Below, piece by piece: positions 10,096-19,511 of a stretch of DNA of 64,000 nt. Source of the stretch: Granulosicoccus sp. (GTDB lineage: Bacteria > Pseudomonadota > Gammaproteobacteria > Granulosicoccales > Granulosicoccaceae); the NCBI GenBank assembly GCA_023301795.1, contig JALZVU010000139.1:31897-95896 (forward strand). Direction: 5' to 3'. The translations under genes were made by a program, and so were the position numbers. The first letter of the stretch is position 1. Every line of letters starts with the position of its first letter. A model generated the notes under the pieces. It did not search any database, was not told the DNA's origin, and saw only the letters and a program-made list of their open reading frames with translations.

Positions 10096-10907
10096 TTACT
10101 CATATCCTGTGTCTTTGCTGATATTGAATCTACTTCCGAATCACTAAGCTGTTCAGCTGCAGGAAGCTCCGAGCCTTGTGCGTCCAGATTCTCATCATCC
10201 GCACCAACGTCTTCTTGATCACTCTCAGCCATCACATTTTCATCCGAGGCAGATGCATCCGTTGCCGACTCGTCAGATGCTTCTTCTTCCACTTCATCTG
10301 TTTGAGATTCATCTGCTTCGGCCTCAGCACGAGCAAGCTCTTCTTCGCGCGCCAAAGCCTCCTCACGCTCGCGCTCTTCAGCCTCCAGACGCGCACGCTC
10401 CTTTCGAGCCGTGTGCCACTTCATGTCCGAGGTAATGGTATCTCCAAGCGGCTCAAATACTGTGTAATCACCGTCGTAATCATTCAAGCCATCACGCACG
10501 TTGTATTTGGGCTGGTGAAACACATGCCGCAAAGCCGCTTTTCTCAATGCAGCACTGACACCCTTGTTGAAGAAATCACTAATGTCACTGTCTGAAGACA
10601 ATGACTGAATGGGAGGCATATCGTCATCGCAAAGCAGCGGCACATCTGTACTTGCACCCGCACTTGCACCCGTGTCACTTATCGCGGCCTCAGATGTTGA
10701 TGCTGTCGCATCTTGTACCTGCGCCATTCCACTCAAGTCATCACCAGGCATCTGAGTGGCAACCACACCATCATCAGGCATCACGTCTGGCTTCACTGCA
10801 GTATCAACGACGTTCTGCTGCGCATCATCACTCTTACGTGCTGACCACCTGCCCAGAAACCCGGTGCGCTCTTGCGATTCTACGATCGGATTACGCTCAT
10901 CACTCAT
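10092..10907 (-). CDS. DUF3306-like FDH-associated protein with acidic C-terminal tail
   Basis: Start MSDERNPIVESQERTGFLGRWSARKSD at 10907 chosen because the longer ORF overlaps the upstream gene; ALRHVFHQPKYNVRDGLNDYDGDYTVFEPLGDTI; conserved cluster position. Confidence 0.82.
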   Translation of the reverse strand: MSDERNPIVESQERTGFLGRWSARKSDDAQQNVVDTAVKPDVMPDDGVVATQMPGDDLSGMAQVQDATASTSEAAISDTGASAGASTDVPLLCDDDMPPIQSLSSDSDISDFFNKGVSAALRKAALRHVFHQPKYNVRDGLNDYDGDYTVFEPLGDTITSDMKWHTARKERARLEAEEREREEALAREEELARAEAEADESQTDEVEEEASDESATDASASDENVMAESDQEDVGADDENLDAQGSELPAAEQLSDSEVDSISAKTQDMSK

Positions 10908-11589
10908 GAGTACCACCAGATTGAGTACCACCAGATTGGACATTGCCACGATGCGCACTATCTGACTGGGCACCATCGCCCCGTGTCGGTCCACCCTTGG
11001 CAAACGAGCCGCCGCCGCTACCTTCTTGCTCAGACCAGTTTCGCCGTTTGCGCTTTTTGAACTCCTGAGGTGTGTAGTGGGTAAGAACAAAGCGTTCCAT
11101 ATACCGATAAAGCTCTGCCGGAATAGGCGCGCTCAACACCGGAGAATCGGTTTCGGCTGCGGCGCTCGCGTCGTCATAGTCAATGGTTAAAGTAACAGGC
11201 TGCATCGTCAGCGCATCATTTGAGGCGCCATCCGTCTCATCGGTATCGTCACGGCACACAACATACACCAATGGCTTGTCCCCTATTAGTGCATGCCAAT
11301 ATCGCTCACACGCGTCTTTATAAAGAGTAACTTCAAAACCCGTCCAAGCAAACAGGTCGCCTTTGTCGCTTTTTCCAGCTGGCGCACCGACGATGCGTTC
11401 GAGTGAATCGGCTGCCACCAGACTGTCTCCTACCGCAACCGTGTGCAGGTACCAGGAAGGCAGTGACCAGAAAGAGCGACTTATCATGCGTCTTTCCAGA
11501 ATGATGGTGGCAGGGACTGACAAGCGAATAGCTAATTCTTCTTCGCTGGGCGTCCAGAGCGTAGGTTGATTATCAGAGGAATCTGGCAC
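10900..11589 (-). CDS. DUF3305-like FDH-associated protein
   Basis: VPATIILERRMISRSFWSLPSWYLHTVAVGD and VLSAPIPAELYRYMERFVLTHYTPQEFKKRKRRNW; first gene of the operon. Confidence 0.82.
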   Translation of the reverse strand: MPDSSDNQPTLWTPSEEELAIRLSVPATIILERRMISRSFWSLPSWYLHTVAVGDSLVAADSLERIVGAPAGKSDKGDLFAWTGFEVTLYKDACERYWHALIGDKPLVYVVCRDDTDETDGASNDALTMQPVTLTIDYDDASAAAETDSPVLSAPIPAELYRYMERFVLTHYTPQEFKKRKRRNWSEQEGSGGGSFAKGGPTRGDGAQSDSAHRGNVQSGGTQSGGTHE

Positions 11590-11843
11590 GTTAGGTTTTA
11601 TCTGTTGCAGATCGTTTTGAAGCCTGTCTACTATTGCATGTCATTCATAGCTGTTAAAGAGCTGCGGCACACCCGAGCGGCGACATTCGGGCTCATTGAT
11701 GCGAAAAATCAAGTTACAACGAATTAATTGAGACAAATTGTCGCAATTAGTGGATCTGGACAATCCACGCAGTTGCTCCAAGGGGCTGACTTGCCGACAC
11801 CAGCCTTTTACAGTGGTATAGGAATTAACGCTTCGGAAAACTG

Positions 11844-12731
11844 ATGACGCAAACCGCTTTGAAATCTGCTCTGCCCACGTTAACTGACGAGGGATTGATG
11901 CCTGCGCATCCGGTGGTTGCTGTCAATGAATTTGGCGAGAAAGTCGACGCACACATACCGGGCGAGCTACCGCTCACTATTCGCGTTGACGGTATGGAAG
12001 TTGTCACGCTCATGACTCTGGGTACAAAACCCGAGGCACTAACGCTTGGTTACATTCGCAACCAGAAACTCATCGAGGACATTTCCCTGATCGCCTCTGT
12101 TGTGGTCAATTGGGATCAAGAGGTCGTTGACGTGACGACACACGCTGCTACCGGCATCGCGGACTGGCAAGAGAAGATGAAACGACGCATCGTCACCAGC
12201 GGTTGTGGGCAAGGCACAATTTTTAGCTGCACGGTGGACAAGCTGTATGAGGTGAACCTGCAGACACCCTCACTCAAGCAATCAGAGATCTATGAGCTGA
12301 TCAAAAATGTCAGCCGATTAAACGATGTCTACCGTGTCTCCGGGGCGGTACATGGCTGCGGCCTCTGCACCGCAACAGAATCCATCATGCATATTGAAGA
12401 TGTTGGGCGGCACAATGCCGCTGACGCCATCGCGGGCCGGATGTGGCTGGAAGGTATTGACGGTGGTGATAAAATTTTCTACACCACTGGCCGACTGACC
12501 TCTGAAATTGTCATGAAAACCGCCTTCATGGGGATTCCTGTTTTATTGTCACGTTCAGGCGTCACACAGATGGGGCTAGAGCTGGCACAGGAAATCGGAA
12601 TGACTATGATAGCCAGGGCCAAAGGTCGTCATTTCATGATCTACAACGGCGCTGAAAACGTCAGCTTCGATGCAATTCCGCCAGAACGGCGTGTTCCACC
12701 TCCCACAAAAGGCATGCGGGATCTCGCGTAG
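11844..12731 (+). CDS. fdhD: FdhD, formate dehydrogenase sulfurtransferase
   Basis: VVTLMTLGTKPEALTLGYIRNQKLI, VTSGCGQGTIFSC, VHGCGLCTATE..EDVGRHNAADAIAG, FYTTGRLTSEIVMKTA. Confidence 0.93.
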   Translation: MTQTALKSALPTLTDEGLMPAHPVVAVNEFGEKVDAHIPGELPLTIRVDGMEVVTLMTLGTKPEALTLGYIRNQKLIEDISLIASVVVNWDQEVVDVTTHAATGIADWQEKMKRRIVTSGCGQGTIFSCTVDKLYEVNLQTPSLKQSEIYELIKNVSRLNDVYRVSGAVHGCGLCTATESIMHIEDVGRHNAADAIAGRMWLEGIDGGDKIFYTTGRLTSEIVMKTAFMGIPVLLSRSGVTQMGLELAQEIGMTMIARAKGRHFMIYNGAENVSFDAIPPERRVPPPTKGMRDLA

Positions 12732-12772
12732 TGCTAATGATCAGACAACTCACTCACGCGTAGAGAAAAGCT

Positions 12773-13735
12773 GTGGCTTCCAATGTCTCGATGGATAAGC
12801 TGATTGATGTCGGTGGCCAACGGACGACATCCGCCTTCCTGACCGTGCCGGAGCTTGCCGAGCTGCTGCATGTAAACGAGAAAAAAATCTACCAACTTGC
12901 TGGGTGTGGAGAAATTCCGGGTACAAAAGTCACCGGCAAATGGATTTTCCCTCGCCGACTTATCGATGACTGGTTATTAGAGAGTAGTCACGGTGGCGTC
13001 ATGCACGATCGATTGCTGATTGCCGGCAGCGATGACAGGCTTGTGCATCAGATCTGTAATCACGCAGCGATTGATTGGCAACAACATGCGCTTGTCAGCT
13101 ATAGCCCCTCTGGAACCCGCCATGGTTTACGTATGCTCGATAGCGGGCGCATCGACGCGTGTTTTATCAATTGGGGCGCCAGCGAGATCAGTGCCAGACG
13201 TCACTTAGGACTCCTGCGCTGCTACCGGAATCACCCCAGCTGGATAATCGTACGTTGCGTTCAGCGTGATCAGGGGCTGATAGTAAGCCGCGCTAGCGAG
13301 TTGCCGCAGTCGGCATCAGCTGACGATACTATTCGTACCTTGGTTACCAGCACCACACTTGGCTGGGCAATGCGTCAGAACGATTCAGGCACGGAGCGGC
13401 TGTTGGAAGATCTCTGCTCTACCCATGGCCAGAGCATTGCAAGCTTGAAAGTGGCAACACACTGTAACAGCGAAACCAGCGCAGCCGCTGCGGTAAACAC
13501 AGGCCGTGCTGACGTATGTTGTGGAGTCCAAAGCACTGCCAGTGAATTCAATCTCGAGTTTCTTATCGCCGCTCAAGTGTCGCTGGATCTTGTAATGAGC
13601 CGAAAAACCTACTTCCGCACATTGATGCAGGACTTCATCAAACGCCTGCATGGCGATGGTGCGTCGACGATAGCAGCCCAGCTTGGTGGATACTCACTGC
13701 TACCAGAAGCATCTCTGGTAACGCTGGATAACTGA
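12773..13735 (+). CDS. Excisionase-type HTH regulator fused to a PBP-like substrate-binding domain
   Basis: FLTVPELAELLHVNEKKIYQLAGCGEIPGTKVTGKWIFPRRLIDDWL (HTH_17-like) plus a C-terminal region resembling PBP-like domains; next to fdhD. Confidence 0.8.
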   Translation: MASNVSMDKLIDVGGQRTTSAFLTVPELAELLHVNEKKIYQLAGCGEIPGTKVTGKWIFPRRLIDDWLLESSHGGVMHDRLLIAGSDDRLVHQICNHAAIDWQQHALVSYSPSGTRHGLRMLDSGRIDACFINWGASEISARRHLGLLRCYRNHPSWIIVRCVQRDQGLIVSRASELPQSASADDTIRTLVTSTTLGWAMRQNDSGTERLLEDLCSTHGQSIASLKVATHCNSETSAAAAVNTGRADVCCGVQSTASEFNLEFLIAAQVSLDLVMSRKTYFRTLMQDFIKRLHGDGASTIAAQLGGYSLLPEASLVTLDN

Positions 13736-13802
13736 CGTAGAAGCGTCAGAGGCAGTTACAGCCGAGAGGGTTTTGCCAGACTGCGCAAACTAGCGGCGCC
13801 GA

Positions 13803-15953
13803 CTATCCGGCCTCTTGAAAGTTATGCGCAACATCATCTTCAGCGACTTTGCCCATAGTCCGGTCAAACACACGTAAAACCTGCTCTTGGCGAATAGCCA
13901 GCGCGTTGATTTTTTCGGCCGTGTCTACCCGTAGATTTCGACGAATTTCCTGTCGCTTAAGCGCGCTGTGGCGATAGGCGATGAATGTATCTTCACATCG
14001 CGCCGCGTCTGGCCGTGCATCCTTGGCGAACAAAGTGGTGAAACCAACACAAGGAATTAATCCTTCCTCTACCGATAACTTGAGTTTACGATCATCCAGA
14101 ATGCCTCTAAGCACTCGCTCAGCAAACTGTTCATCGTCTACATTGCTATCGTTGAACAGGCTGATCATCGTACTTCGCTCCACCTCATCAAGACGGTACT
14201 CATGAGCGAGGATAGCCAGATTCTGTGCAGAATACATATCCTGATACATCAACACCGTTTCGATGATGGCAGAGCCTGCACGCAGTCTAACCGTGTTGAT
14301 GTGATGTGGCCGTCTTGCGTATCGGGGGTCCGCAACGCTGTCTTTAATCTCAATGACCAATCTGTCCAACAAGGGGTCTACGATGCTACCCCTGTCGCGT
14401 TCAGCCCAGTAGATTCGAGCGCCACTGTGTCGCCAGTAACCCGCCATGAGCTCCGGATCCCGAATCCCCTCTTCCAGCGAGACAACGGTATCGAGCAGCT
14501 TGATAACGATACCCGCAATGGTATAAGGCTGTTCTTCCTCGGTAGCGCGCACCGTCATGTTGGTGAATCGACCGACGTTGTATTGAGCTTGTGGCAGTAG
14601 CAAATGCGGCTGATTCAGAGTCAGGTTTGCCTTACTGGCCCCTGCGCTCTGCACGGCAGAGTCGGTGAGCTCAGAAACCATGGCCGCTATGGGACCACCG
14701 AACCTGAATTGAATTTTTCGCAGGGAATGCCCATAACCGGTAACTCGAGTAGAGCCGTCTTCAACAACGTCGTGCAACATGGCCAAGGTGACCACCAGTG
14801 GCTCCAAGGCTCGGCCCAGCACACGCTCTGCAATAGCCGAGATACGGAAAGCATGGGCCGCCATCGTACTCAGTGATTTACGGCGACCTTTTTCCAGTGA
14901 GCGCATCATCTCCAGACTGGCAATGTGCACCGCCTCAATAGAGTTGGGGGCCTCGGAGACCACAAAATATTCCATCACAGGCAAATTAATATGGACTTCG
15001 TGCACCGCCTTACCGCGCCGGCCCGACAGACGCTCTCGCTTGTCAGGATCATCCAGCGCATCTCGAACCGCCATCATCAGCGTATTGCTCAAGGGCTCAC
15101 GCAGCGCATAGTGATCGACGCCTTCTAATGAAAATGCCGTGCTGGTAAGTGCATAGGCTTCCTCAAGAAACGGACGCTCGGGAAAATCCACAGAGCAATC
15201 CACGCCTAACTGAGTGAGCTGATTTCGTTGTTCTGTATCCAGAAAGCTGATGACTTTGTCACCCGCCGCACGTGCATTCAGACGCAATCGACCTGCATGA
15301 ATGGCCGCCGTGGCTGTAGCCAATTCAGGGCTGGGCGCCTGAGGCACAGGCTCGTTATTACAAACAGCCCTTTCGAAGACCTTAAGATAATTCGCCAGAG
15401 AAACTACCAGTTCGGCAACATCGTCGCCAAACCAGGACCGCAAATAAGTGTCGTCAACCAGCTCTGTGTCGTGCGATGAAAACGCGCTGTAGCGATTAGC
15501 CTTTCCGTAGGCTTCCTGAAGCATCGACGCAACGATAAGATCATGAGAGATTGAATTCATGCCTTTTCCGTGGCAGCCGTACAACCGAACGCCCAACAGG
15601 ATGTTAGCCGTCAGCACAGAGGCGTGAATAATGGGCTCAAGCTTGGGCAGACGATTTGTGTTTATCAGCTTGCGCCGCCCCATGGTGCCGATATCCAGGG
15701 AATCGGAATCTATAGTCTCGGGATTGATGTCCTGGTCAGCGAAGAGCTCAGCTGCTAGAAGATCACGTCCACGAAGCGTCTGGAACAATTGCCACGGCAG
15801 ACTGGACAGAGGGACGAGGTGCTCAACCTCTTTCGCTATCCAGTCGCGGCTCAGCGTACCGGCGATGACGCGTTCCATGTCAGAAGTGCCTGCCAGAACA
15901 CCATAGGTTCTGACAAGTTTGACAAGATCGGTGAGCGGATAGGCACGCGCCAC
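13803..15953 (-). CDS. Large HD-domain protein with SpoT-like HD motif, no recognisable synthetase domain
   Basis: AHAFRISAIAERVLGRALEPLVVTLAMLHDVVEDGSTRVTGYGHSLRKIQFRFGGPIAAMVSELTDS resembles the HD/ED region of RelA/SpoT hydrolases. Confidence 0.6.
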   Translation of the reverse strand: MARAYPLTDLVKLVRTYGVLAGTSDMERVIAGTLSRDWIAKEVEHLVPLSSLPWQLFQTLRGRDLLAAELFADQDINPETIDSDSLDIGTMGRRKLINTNRLPKLEPIIHASVLTANILLGVRLYGCHGKGMNSISHDLIVASMLQEAYGKANRYSAFSSHDTELVDDTYLRSWFGDDVAELVVSLANYLKVFERAVCNNEPVPQAPSPELATATAAIHAGRLRLNARAAGDKVISFLDTEQRNQLTQLGVDCSVDFPERPFLEEAYALTSTAFSLEGVDHYALREPLSNTLMMAVRDALDDPDKRERLSGRRGKAVHEVHINLPVMEYFVVSEAPNSIEAVHIASLEMMRSLEKGRRKSLSTMAAHAFRISAIAERVLGRALEPLVVTLAMLHDVVEDGSTRVTGYGHSLRKIQFRFGGPIAAMVSELTDSAVQSAGASKANLTLNQPHLLLPQAQYNVGRFTNMTVRATEEEQPYTIAGIVIKLLDTVVSLEEGIRDPELMAGYWRHSGARIYWAERDRGSIVDPLLDRLVIEIKDSVADPRYARRPHHINTVRLRAGSAIIETVLMYQDMYSAQNLAILAHEYRLDEVERSTMISLFNDSNVDDEQFAERVLRGILDDRKLKLSVEEGLIPCVGFTTLFAKDARPDAARCEDTFIAYRHSALKRQEIRRNLRVDTAEKINALAIRQEQVLRVFDRTMGKVAEDDVAHNFQEAG

Positions 15954-16076
15954 GTTGGTCAGATTTCCATTAAAGCGATAAGGACACTACGAGTGTAGAG
16001 CATAGCAATACAGCGCCCTGTTTAGCGAATACTTAACCATCAGAAGCTATCGGTAATGTTCCCGTCATAATGCAGT

Positions 16077-18101
16077 TCACACTGCGGGCAAACTGACGAC
16101 AAATTTACTACCTTGCCCGATGACAGAAGTGACCATAATATCGCCGCCATAGCGCCGTATGATGCCATAACTCACCGACAGTCCAAGGCCGGTACCCTGC
16201 GCTTTTCCAGCTGTAAAAAAGGGATCAAAAACCAGCGGTAGATGTTCAGCTGCGATTCCCCTGCCAGTGTCCTCGACACAAATGTTTACATGCCGTTCGC
16301 CCTCATCAAAAGCAACCACGGTAATAGCACCACCCGCATCTACCGCAGCAATGGCGTTGCTCAGGAGATTGACAAGCACTTGCTGAAATTCTTGCCTGTC
16401 GATAATGGCTGCTTTTTCAGCATGATTTTTCACATTGACCTGAATATGCCGTCCAACCAACTCATGCGACAGAAGCTTGAGCGTGTCATCAATAAGATCG
16501 CCCAGCACCACAGGCGGATGCTCTCGTTGGCCATTATGCTTTTGACGTTCTGCGCGAGAATACTGCAATAAACGATCAGTAATGGAACGAATGCGATACA
16601 CCTGCTCGATGATAAGGTCGATCTCAGTCTGCACCGGCACACGCTGGTCACCCAGATCAGCGACAAGCACATCCATATTGCCCAGAATGACAGCCGTAGG
16701 GTTATTGATTTCGTGCGCCACACCAGCGGTAAGCTCGCCCAATGCCGCCAGTTTTTCAGCCGTTGCGAGCTGCCTTCGAGTCTGCTTCAGCAATTCGATA
16801 GAGTCCTGCAAACGCTCGTTCTGCTGCTTAAGCTCTACTGTACGCGTAGCGACCTTCTCTTCGAGCAGTAACGCATCGCGCTCAATACGTCGTCGATGCT
16901 GATCCACGTTGTTCAGCATGGCATCAAATTGAAACGCCAATTCGCCGATTTCATTACCCGTGGACATAGGGCCGATACGTTGATGCTCGCCACGAGCCGT
17001 CGCCCGAACCACCGATGTGATCGTTTCAATTGGAGAAAACACAGATCGTGCACCCACTATCGCCGCAACTCCTGCTGCCAGACTCCCGGCCAATATCAAC
17101 GCTGACAGTGCCGTGATCGCTTTGAACAGCTCTTGACGAAAAGGTGCCTCCAGATAACCGGCGTACAACATGCCCACGCGTTCGCCCGCGACATCCACGA
17201 TGGGCTCGTACGCTGAGATGTACCAGTCATTGACCACGAAAGCTCGATCTACCCAGATTTGCCCTCGGGCAAGAACGGCATCACGAACTTCCTTGGACAC
17301 ACGCGTGCCCAAAGCTCGCGTTCCATCAGCCAGAAGCACATTGGTCGTAATACGTACATCATCAAGAAACACTGTCACCGTGCCGCGGCTGCCCGGCGCT
17401 AAACTGCCTGGCCCGTAAACTAAGTCTCGAATACGGTCGACGAAAGTGAAATTACGATTGAGAAGCAGCCCGGCCTCAAGAATGGCTACTCGATTACCGG
17501 CTGCATCGTAAACCGATTGCACCGTACGGATAACCATCGCCCGATCCTCAATCTGGCGTGATGTGGGTGCAGCGCGTACCGTGTCTACCAGTGGCAAAGT
17601 GACTGCCGAGGCCTGCAGTCCCTCCTGTGCTTGCCATTGTTCCACCGAGTAAATTTCAATACCGCTGATCGTTTCGACATCGCGTGTCAGCAGCACTTGG
17701 GCACTCAATGGTGAGTCTCGGAAGTGATAGGGTTGCCAGCCACTGCTTGTCATTCTCTGCTGCGCATTCCCCGTCAACAGATTGAGGAAATCAAACTCAC
17801 CCAGCGTACTTTGAACAACCATCAATTCGTTTAGTCGCTGCGCATCTCCAGTGTCAATAGCAGTTGCTAGACGGGCACTGTTCGCAAGCGCCAATAGCCG
17901 CCTCTGACCGATAGCTTCAATATCAGAGAAACTATCCCGCGCCACACGAAGATCGGTATTGACCTTGGCAAACAATTGCTCGTACGTGTAGTCGCTGGAC
18001 CAGCGGTAGGCAAGCAACATAACAGTAACCGCCAATAACACCAGCGGCACTAGTACAAGACTCAGCAGGCGATAACGCAGACTGGCGTAACGCTTGGTCA
18101 A
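16077..18101 (-). CDS. Sensor histidine kinase with extracytoplasmic sensor, HAMP and HisKA/HATPase
   Basis: Two TM segments; GELTAGVAHEINNPTAVILGNMDVL H-box; VEDTGRGIAAEHLPLVFDPFFTAGKAQGTGLGLSVSYGI. Confidence 0.92.
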   Translation of the reverse strand: MTKRYASLRYRLLSLVLVPLVLLAVTVMLLAYRWSSDYTYEQLFAKVNTDLRVARDSFSDIEAIGQRRLLALANSARLATAIDTGDAQRLNELMVVQSTLGEFDFLNLLTGNAQQRMTSSGWQPYHFRDSPLSAQVLLTRDVETISGIEIYSVEQWQAQEGLQASAVTLPLVDTVRAAPTSRQIEDRAMVIRTVQSVYDAAGNRVAILEAGLLLNRNFTFVDRIRDLVYGPGSLAPGSRGTVTVFLDDVRITTNVLLADGTRALGTRVSKEVRDAVLARGQIWVDRAFVVNDWYISAYEPIVDVAGERVGMLYAGYLEAPFRQELFKAITALSALILAGSLAAGVAAIVGARSVFSPIETITSVVRATARGEHQRIGPMSTGNEIGELAFQFDAMLNNVDQHRRRIERDALLLEEKVATRTVELKQQNERLQDSIELLKQTRRQLATAEKLAALGELTAGVAHEINNPTAVILGNMDVLVADLGDQRVPVQTEIDLIIEQVYRIRSITDRLLQYSRAERQKHNGQREHPPVVLGDLIDDTLKLLSHELVGRHIQVNVKNHAEKAAIIDRQEFQQVLVNLLSNAIAAVDAGGAITVVAFDEGERHVNICVEDTGRGIAAEHLPLVFDPFFTAGKAQGTGLGLSVSYGIIRRYGGDIMVTSVIGQGSKFVVSLPAV

Positions 18102-18119
18102 ACGACACCGTTGAATAGC

Positions 18120-19478
18120 TTATGCGCCATACCAAAGGGCCTGCTTGCGTTCCAGAGTCTTGCGTGACACACCCAGAATTCTGGCTGCAGCCGATTTGTT
18201 ATTGCCCACCGATTCCAGCACCGCTTCAATGTGCGCGCGCTCTACTGTCTCGAGATCAAAATGCACAGGAAACCCTGGCCCCTCCCAACCACCCGTCGGC
18301 GGATCCACAATCAGGCTCTCTCTGGATAAATGTCCCAGTAAAATGGTGCGCTCTATGACATTGCCCAGCTCACGTACATTGCCGGGCCAGCCGTAGGCTT
18401 TGAGTTGCACCCAGTCATCATGCAAAAGCTCTACCGGCGCTACGCGCAACTGATGGGCAAAACGCTGCATAAAGGCATCAGCCAGCAATTGGATGTCATC
18501 TTCACGTTCACACAGTGGAGGAATTTTCAGCGGCAACGCATTTAGGCGGTAGTGCAAATCTGCGCGAAAACGCCCTGACTCCACACGGCGGCCCAGATCC
18601 ACGCTGGTGGTGGCTATCAGCCTTACGTTCACTTGTCGCACCTGCCCGAATCCGGGATGCCTAAGCTTGCCCTCCTCAACAACCTGTACCAGCATGGCCT
18701 GCATACGAGACGAAAGCTCATGAACATCATCGAGCACCAGAGTGCCGTTGTCGGCATGTATGAAAAACCCTTCAGGGCCGAACAGTTCGTGCTCTTCAGT
18801 ACTGTCTTGCAACACCGCGCATCCAACGGCAACGATAGCGCCCTGCCGTCTACTCTGCGCATGCAGAGTTTTTGCCAGCAAACTTTTACCTGTTCCGCTG
18901 CGCCCGACAATAAGTACGCTTGAACTGGTGGCGGCCATACGCTGCACTTGAGCCAGTACATTTTTAATCAATTGATTCTCACCAATAAAACCATCTTCTC
19001 GCTGCATTTGCTGAATCTGCAATCGAAGCAGCGAATTTTCGCGCAGAATCTGCCCTCTCATCAGCGTGCGCTTGATAGACACCATCATCTGTTCCATGCG
19101 AAACGGCTTCATGATGAAATCGTCCGCACCGTTACGCAGGGCACCAACCGCCATATCCATCTCTGCATAGGCCGTCATGTAAATCACGTGTGTACGCACA
19201 CCACGCTCACGAAGCCTGGCAAGCCAATCGATTCCGGTGAGACCCGGCAGACGAATGTCGACCAGTAGCACATCGAAGTGGTAGCGAAGTCTTAGTGCCT
19301 CCGCCTCTTCAGCGCTTCCGGCAACTTCCAGCAGAGCGCAACGATTCTCCAATGCGCGCTTTAGAAAATTGCGCATACCGGGTTCATCATCAACGACGAG
19401 AATTGAGGCAGAACGCAATAGAGGCACAAACTCGGCGTCTTCGGTGGTATCGCTTGTGTGGATATTGGCAGCGTTCAC
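18120..19478 (-). CDS. NtrC-family response regulator (REC-AAA+-Fis) lacking GAFTGA
   Basis: LLVDIRLPGLTG phospho-Asp; Walker A GRSGTGKS; Walker B region LVLDDV; NVRELGNVIERTIL; C-terminal Fis HTH NNKSAAARILGVSRKTLERK; GAFTGA loop absent (ELFGPEGFFIHADNGT). Confidence 0.92.
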   Translation of the reverse strand: MNAANIHTSDTTEDAEFVPLLRSASILVVDDEPGMRNFLKRALENRCALLEVAGSAEEAEALRLRYHFDVLLVDIRLPGLTGIDWLARLRERGVRTHVIYMTAYAEMDMAVGALRNGADDFIMKPFRMEQMMVSIKRTLMRGQILRENSLLRLQIQQMQREDGFIGENQLIKNVLAQVQRMAATSSSVLIVGRSGTGKSLLAKTLHAQSRRQGAIVAVGCAVLQDSTEEHELFGPEGFFIHADNGTLVLDDVHELSSRMQAMLVQVVEEGKLRHPGFGQVRQVNVRLIATTSVDLGRRVESGRFRADLHYRLNALPLKIPPLCEREDDIQLLADAFMQRFAHQLRVAPVELLHDDWVQLKAYGWPGNVRELGNVIERTILLGHLSRESLIVDPPTGGWEGPGFPVHFDLETVERAHIEAVLESVGNNKSAAARILGVSRKTLERKQALWYGA

Positions 19479-19511
19479 ATCAGATCTCAGCGCTATTGTA
19501 TGTAGTCAGCA

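Noticed and set aside
10908-10937. Two 15-bp copies of GAGTACCACCAGATT at the DUF3305/DUF3306 junction
   Set aside because: Lies within coding sequence (SGGTQSGGT tail), small in-frame duplication with no further structure.
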